Source: Aggregatilineales bacterium (GTDB lineage: Bacteria; Chloroflexota; Anaerolineae; Aggregatilineales; Ch27). Taken from it: DNA of 44,829 nucleotides. Location: assembly GCA_029976005.1 (NCBI GenBank), contig JARKOQ010000135.1:1-44829 (forward strand). Reading direction: 5' to 3'. Made by a program: the position numbers and the translations under genes. This document shows, in pieces, positions 43,044 through 44,829 of this stretch (position 1 is its first letter; the number at the start of each line of letters is the position of its first letter). Below the pieces are notes generated by a model that saw only the letters and a program-made list of their open reading frames with translations, had not been told where the DNA came from and ran no database searches.

Positions 43044-44309
43044 CTAGCTGCCGCCAAAGACCTGGACGGCGACCGCCTGGGTTTCTTCCAGGTAGCCCTG
43101 GTAGCCGGACGGGTCGTTCATGAACTTGGCGAACAGGTCCAGGCCGCCTTCCGCCATCGGCGGGGTGGTGGCCAGGTCATAGTTGAAGGCGAAGGTTTCC
43201 GCAGCGGCGACGGTATCGGCGGCGCGGCTCATCACGTCGTTGTAGATTGACGGATCGACGTTGACGTTGGGGGAGAGCGCGCCCTGGCCGACGGCCCAGA
43301 TCGCCTGCGCGTCGGTGTTGGTGATCAGGTAGGCCAGCAGGTTCTGCGCGCTGATCGGGTGGGCCGGGTTGGCGGACATCACGAAGCCGTCCACCGGGCC
43401 GACCACGGCGTTGGGCACGCCCTCGTCAATCGCCGGGAAGGGGAAGAAGTCGTAGTTGGTGACGGGTTCGAGGCCCTGCCCGTTCCAGTAGCCGGTGATC
43501 CAGGTGCCCATCAGGGTCATGGCGGCTTCGCCGTTGGCGACCTGGTCGGCGGCGTCGGTCCAGTCATAGGCGTTGGCATCCGCCACGAAGTAGCCCTTGT
43601 CGACCAGCTCCTTCCACAGCTCCATGGCGCGCGCGACTTCGGGGTCGGTGTAGGAGGCTTCCCCGGCCATCAGGGCCGCCCGGTACTCTGGCCCGGCCGT
43701 CCGCAGCAGCAGGTAGTCGAACCAGAACTGGGCCGGCCAGCGGTTCATGGAACCGAGCGCGATAGGGGTCACGCCGGAGGCCAGCAGGGTGTCGCACATG
43801 GCATTGAATTCATCCCAGGTGGCGGGGAATTCGGTGATCCCTGCCGCTTCCATCACGGCCGGATTGTAGAAGAAGCCGGCGTAGTGATAGCCGAAGGGGA
43901 TGAGGTAGTGCGAGCCGTTGTACATCGTCGCGCCCTGGGCGATCGAGGCCGGGACTACGTCGTCGAGGTTGTTGGCGGCCCACATTTCGTCCAGCGAGCC
44001 GAGCTGGCCGCTATCCACGACGAACTGCGTGCGTGCGCCCGCCCAGTACGAGAACAGGTCCGGCAGGTCACCGCCGGCGGCCATCACCAGGATGGTGGTC
44101 TTGAAGTCCTCGTGGCCGATCGGGTTGTCAAAGACGGTCACGCCGGACTCGTTCTGGAAATTCTCGAAGACGTGGTTGATTGCCTCACGCCCCAGCGTGT
44201 CGGTGAAGTAATGCATCACCGTGACGAAGCTCTCGCCCTGCTGGGCCAAAGCTGGAACGACTCCGGCGACCAGGAGCACCAGAACCATCAAGACAGACAA
44301 GCGTTTCAT
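43044..44309 (-). CDS. CUT1 extracellular sugar-binding protein
   Basis: Receptor for the permeases downstream. 421 residues. The signal peptide is KRLSVLMVLVLLVAGVVPALA, with a clear AxA cleavage site, and no lipobox. The mature domain starts VTVMHYFTDTLGREAINHVF and shows the SBP_bac_1 pattern: GGDLPDLFSYWAGA, FYNPAVMEAAGITEFPATWDEFNAM and ANGEAAMTLMGTW. The start is ATG 44309 with GGGAGG upstream. It is 55 bases after the RbsB-type gene at the window edge, so both may be on one message. The substrate is unknown. Confidence 0.92.
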   Translation of the reverse strand: MKRLSVLMVLVLLVAGVVPALAQQGESFVTVMHYFTDTLGREAINHVFENFQNESGVTVFDNPIGHEDFKTTILVMAAGGDLPDLFSYWAGARTQFVVDSGQLGSLDEMWAANNLDDVVPASIAQGATMYNGSHYLIPFGYHYAGFFYNPAVMEAAGITEFPATWDEFNAMCDTLLASGVTPIALGSMNRWPAQFWFDYLLLRTAGPEYRAALMAGEASYTDPEVARAMELWKELVDKGYFVADANAYDWTDAADQVANGEAAMTLMGTWITGYWNGQGLEPVTNYDFFPFPAIDEGVPNAVVGPVDGFVMSANPAHPISAQNLLAYLITNTDAQAIWAVGQGALSPNVNVDPSIYNDVMSRAADTVAAAETFAFNYDLATTPPMAEGGLDLFAKFMNDPSGYQGYLEETQAVAVQVFGGS

Positions 44310-44364
44310 TCAGCTATTGCCTCCCAAGAACTCTCTCTGAACGGCCGATTTCAACGACGGCCCG

Positions 44365-44829
44365 TTATTGGGCCAGCGTTTCCTGTGTCATGAATTGCAC
44401 GGGGATGATGTTCTGAACCGGCACGGCGATATCGTGCGTGACGGCCCACACGCCAAAGCGGGTGGCCCACCGGCCCATATCGTAGACCGGGATGCGGATG
44501 GTCATCGCCAGCTTGCCAGCCCGCACGGCATCCAGTGCATCGGGCAGGGCGTCGATGCCGGTCACGACCACGTCGTCGCGTCCGGCGGCTTCCAGGGCTG
44601 CCAGCGCGCCCATCGCCATTTCGTCGTTGTAGCAGAACACGGCGTTGATGTCGGGCGTGGCTTGCAGGATGTTCTCCATCACGCTCAAGGCCGTGGCCCG
44701 GTCGTACTCGGCGGTCTGCTGGGCGACGATCTCGATGCCCGCGGCGGCCTCGAATACCGGGGTGGAGCCGGTCTTGCGATCCTCGGAGCTGGCCGCGCCG
44801 GGGATGCCTTCCAGGACGACGATCTTGCC
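44365..44829 (-). CDS. periplasmic sugar-binding protein, RbsB-like (CUT2), 5' end outside the window
   Basis: C-terminal 154 residues of a Peripla_BP_4 protein; the start lies beyond the right edge. The visible part opens KIVVLEGIPGAASSEDRKTG, the family's mid-domain sugar-contact segment, then PDINAVFCYNDEMAMGALAALEAAG and VVTGIDALPDALDAVRAGKLAMTI, all characteristic of ribose/xylose/galactose-type binding proteins. The reading frame is open to the edge. CUT2 receptors normally work with an RbsC/RbsA pair, which would have to be encoded to the right; here a CUT1 receptor follows instead. Confidence 0.85.
   Translation of the reverse strand, partial: GKIVVLEGIPGAASSEDRKTGSTPVFEAAAGIEIVAQQTAEYDRATALSVMENILQATPDINAVFCYNDEMAMGALAALEAAGRDDVVVTGIDALPDALDAVRAGKLAMTIRIPVYDMGRWATRFGVWAVTHDIAVPVQNIIPVQFMTQETLAQ

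Overview
The window is GC-rich and gene-dense, and it looks like a chromosomal stretch from a Chloroflexota bacterium, probably Anaerolineae-like. The reasons are a BMP-type lipoprotein with a Cys-anchored Thr/Pro/Glu linker, many CUT1 sugar ABC systems each with a LacI regulator or local glycosidases, and the overall carbohydrate-scavenging content. The taxonomic call is inference; there is no rRNA, tRNA or marker gene to test it. No phage, insertion sequence, CRISPR array or classical defence system was seen.

Layout. (1) 0.1-7.7 kb: a nucleoside/purine-type ABC transporter (ATPase, two permeases, BMP lipoprotein) interleaved with an amidohydrolase. A perfect-stem terminator follows, then a convergent second amidohydrolase. 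(2) 8.1-26.7 kb: a rhamnose/pectin (rhamnogalacturonan-type) island. It holds a methyltransferase, a GH43 enzyme, a LacI regulator whose promoter is overlaid by a perfect 38-bp palindrome, a three-gene CUT1 importer, a GH78 alpha-L-rhamnosidase, an FGGY kinase, a clan-A (GH5-like) glycosidase, a compact rhaA-rhaB-aldolase operon, a GH105 unsaturated rhamnogalacturonyl hydrolase and the mutarotase rhaM. None of the glycosidases shows a signal peptide, so the picture is import of oligosaccharides followed by cytosolic trimming, isomerisation, phosphorylation and aldol cleavage. (3) 26.9-31.0 kb: a membrane PAS/GAF histidine kinase overlapping a receiver-histidine kinase hybrid. (4) 31.3-36.9 kb: an operon on the minus strand for a malE-F-G-like importer, a cytosolic GH13 enzyme and a LacI repressor, with a well-formed promoter and tandem LacI-type operators at its head. 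(5) 36.9-37.9 kb: a decayed HAMP-containing sensor gene. (6) 38.0-40.8 kb: a tight dehydrogenase / NAD-kinase-fold kinase / class I aldolase operon. (7) 41.2-44.8 kb: another CUT1 importer plus a partial RbsB-type binding protein at the edge.

The best candidates for new biology are three. One is the operon at 38.0-40.8 kb, whose order would fit a polyol or ketose pathway in which a COG3199 NAD-kinase-like protein acts as the sugar kinase. Another is the rhamnulose-phosphate aldolase candidate, a tandem duplication whose second half has lost every zinc ligand. The third is the layered palindrome at 9927-9964. Smaller signals are matching SBP-permease intercistronic hairpins in two separate importers and a degenerate dispersed intergenic repeat present three times.
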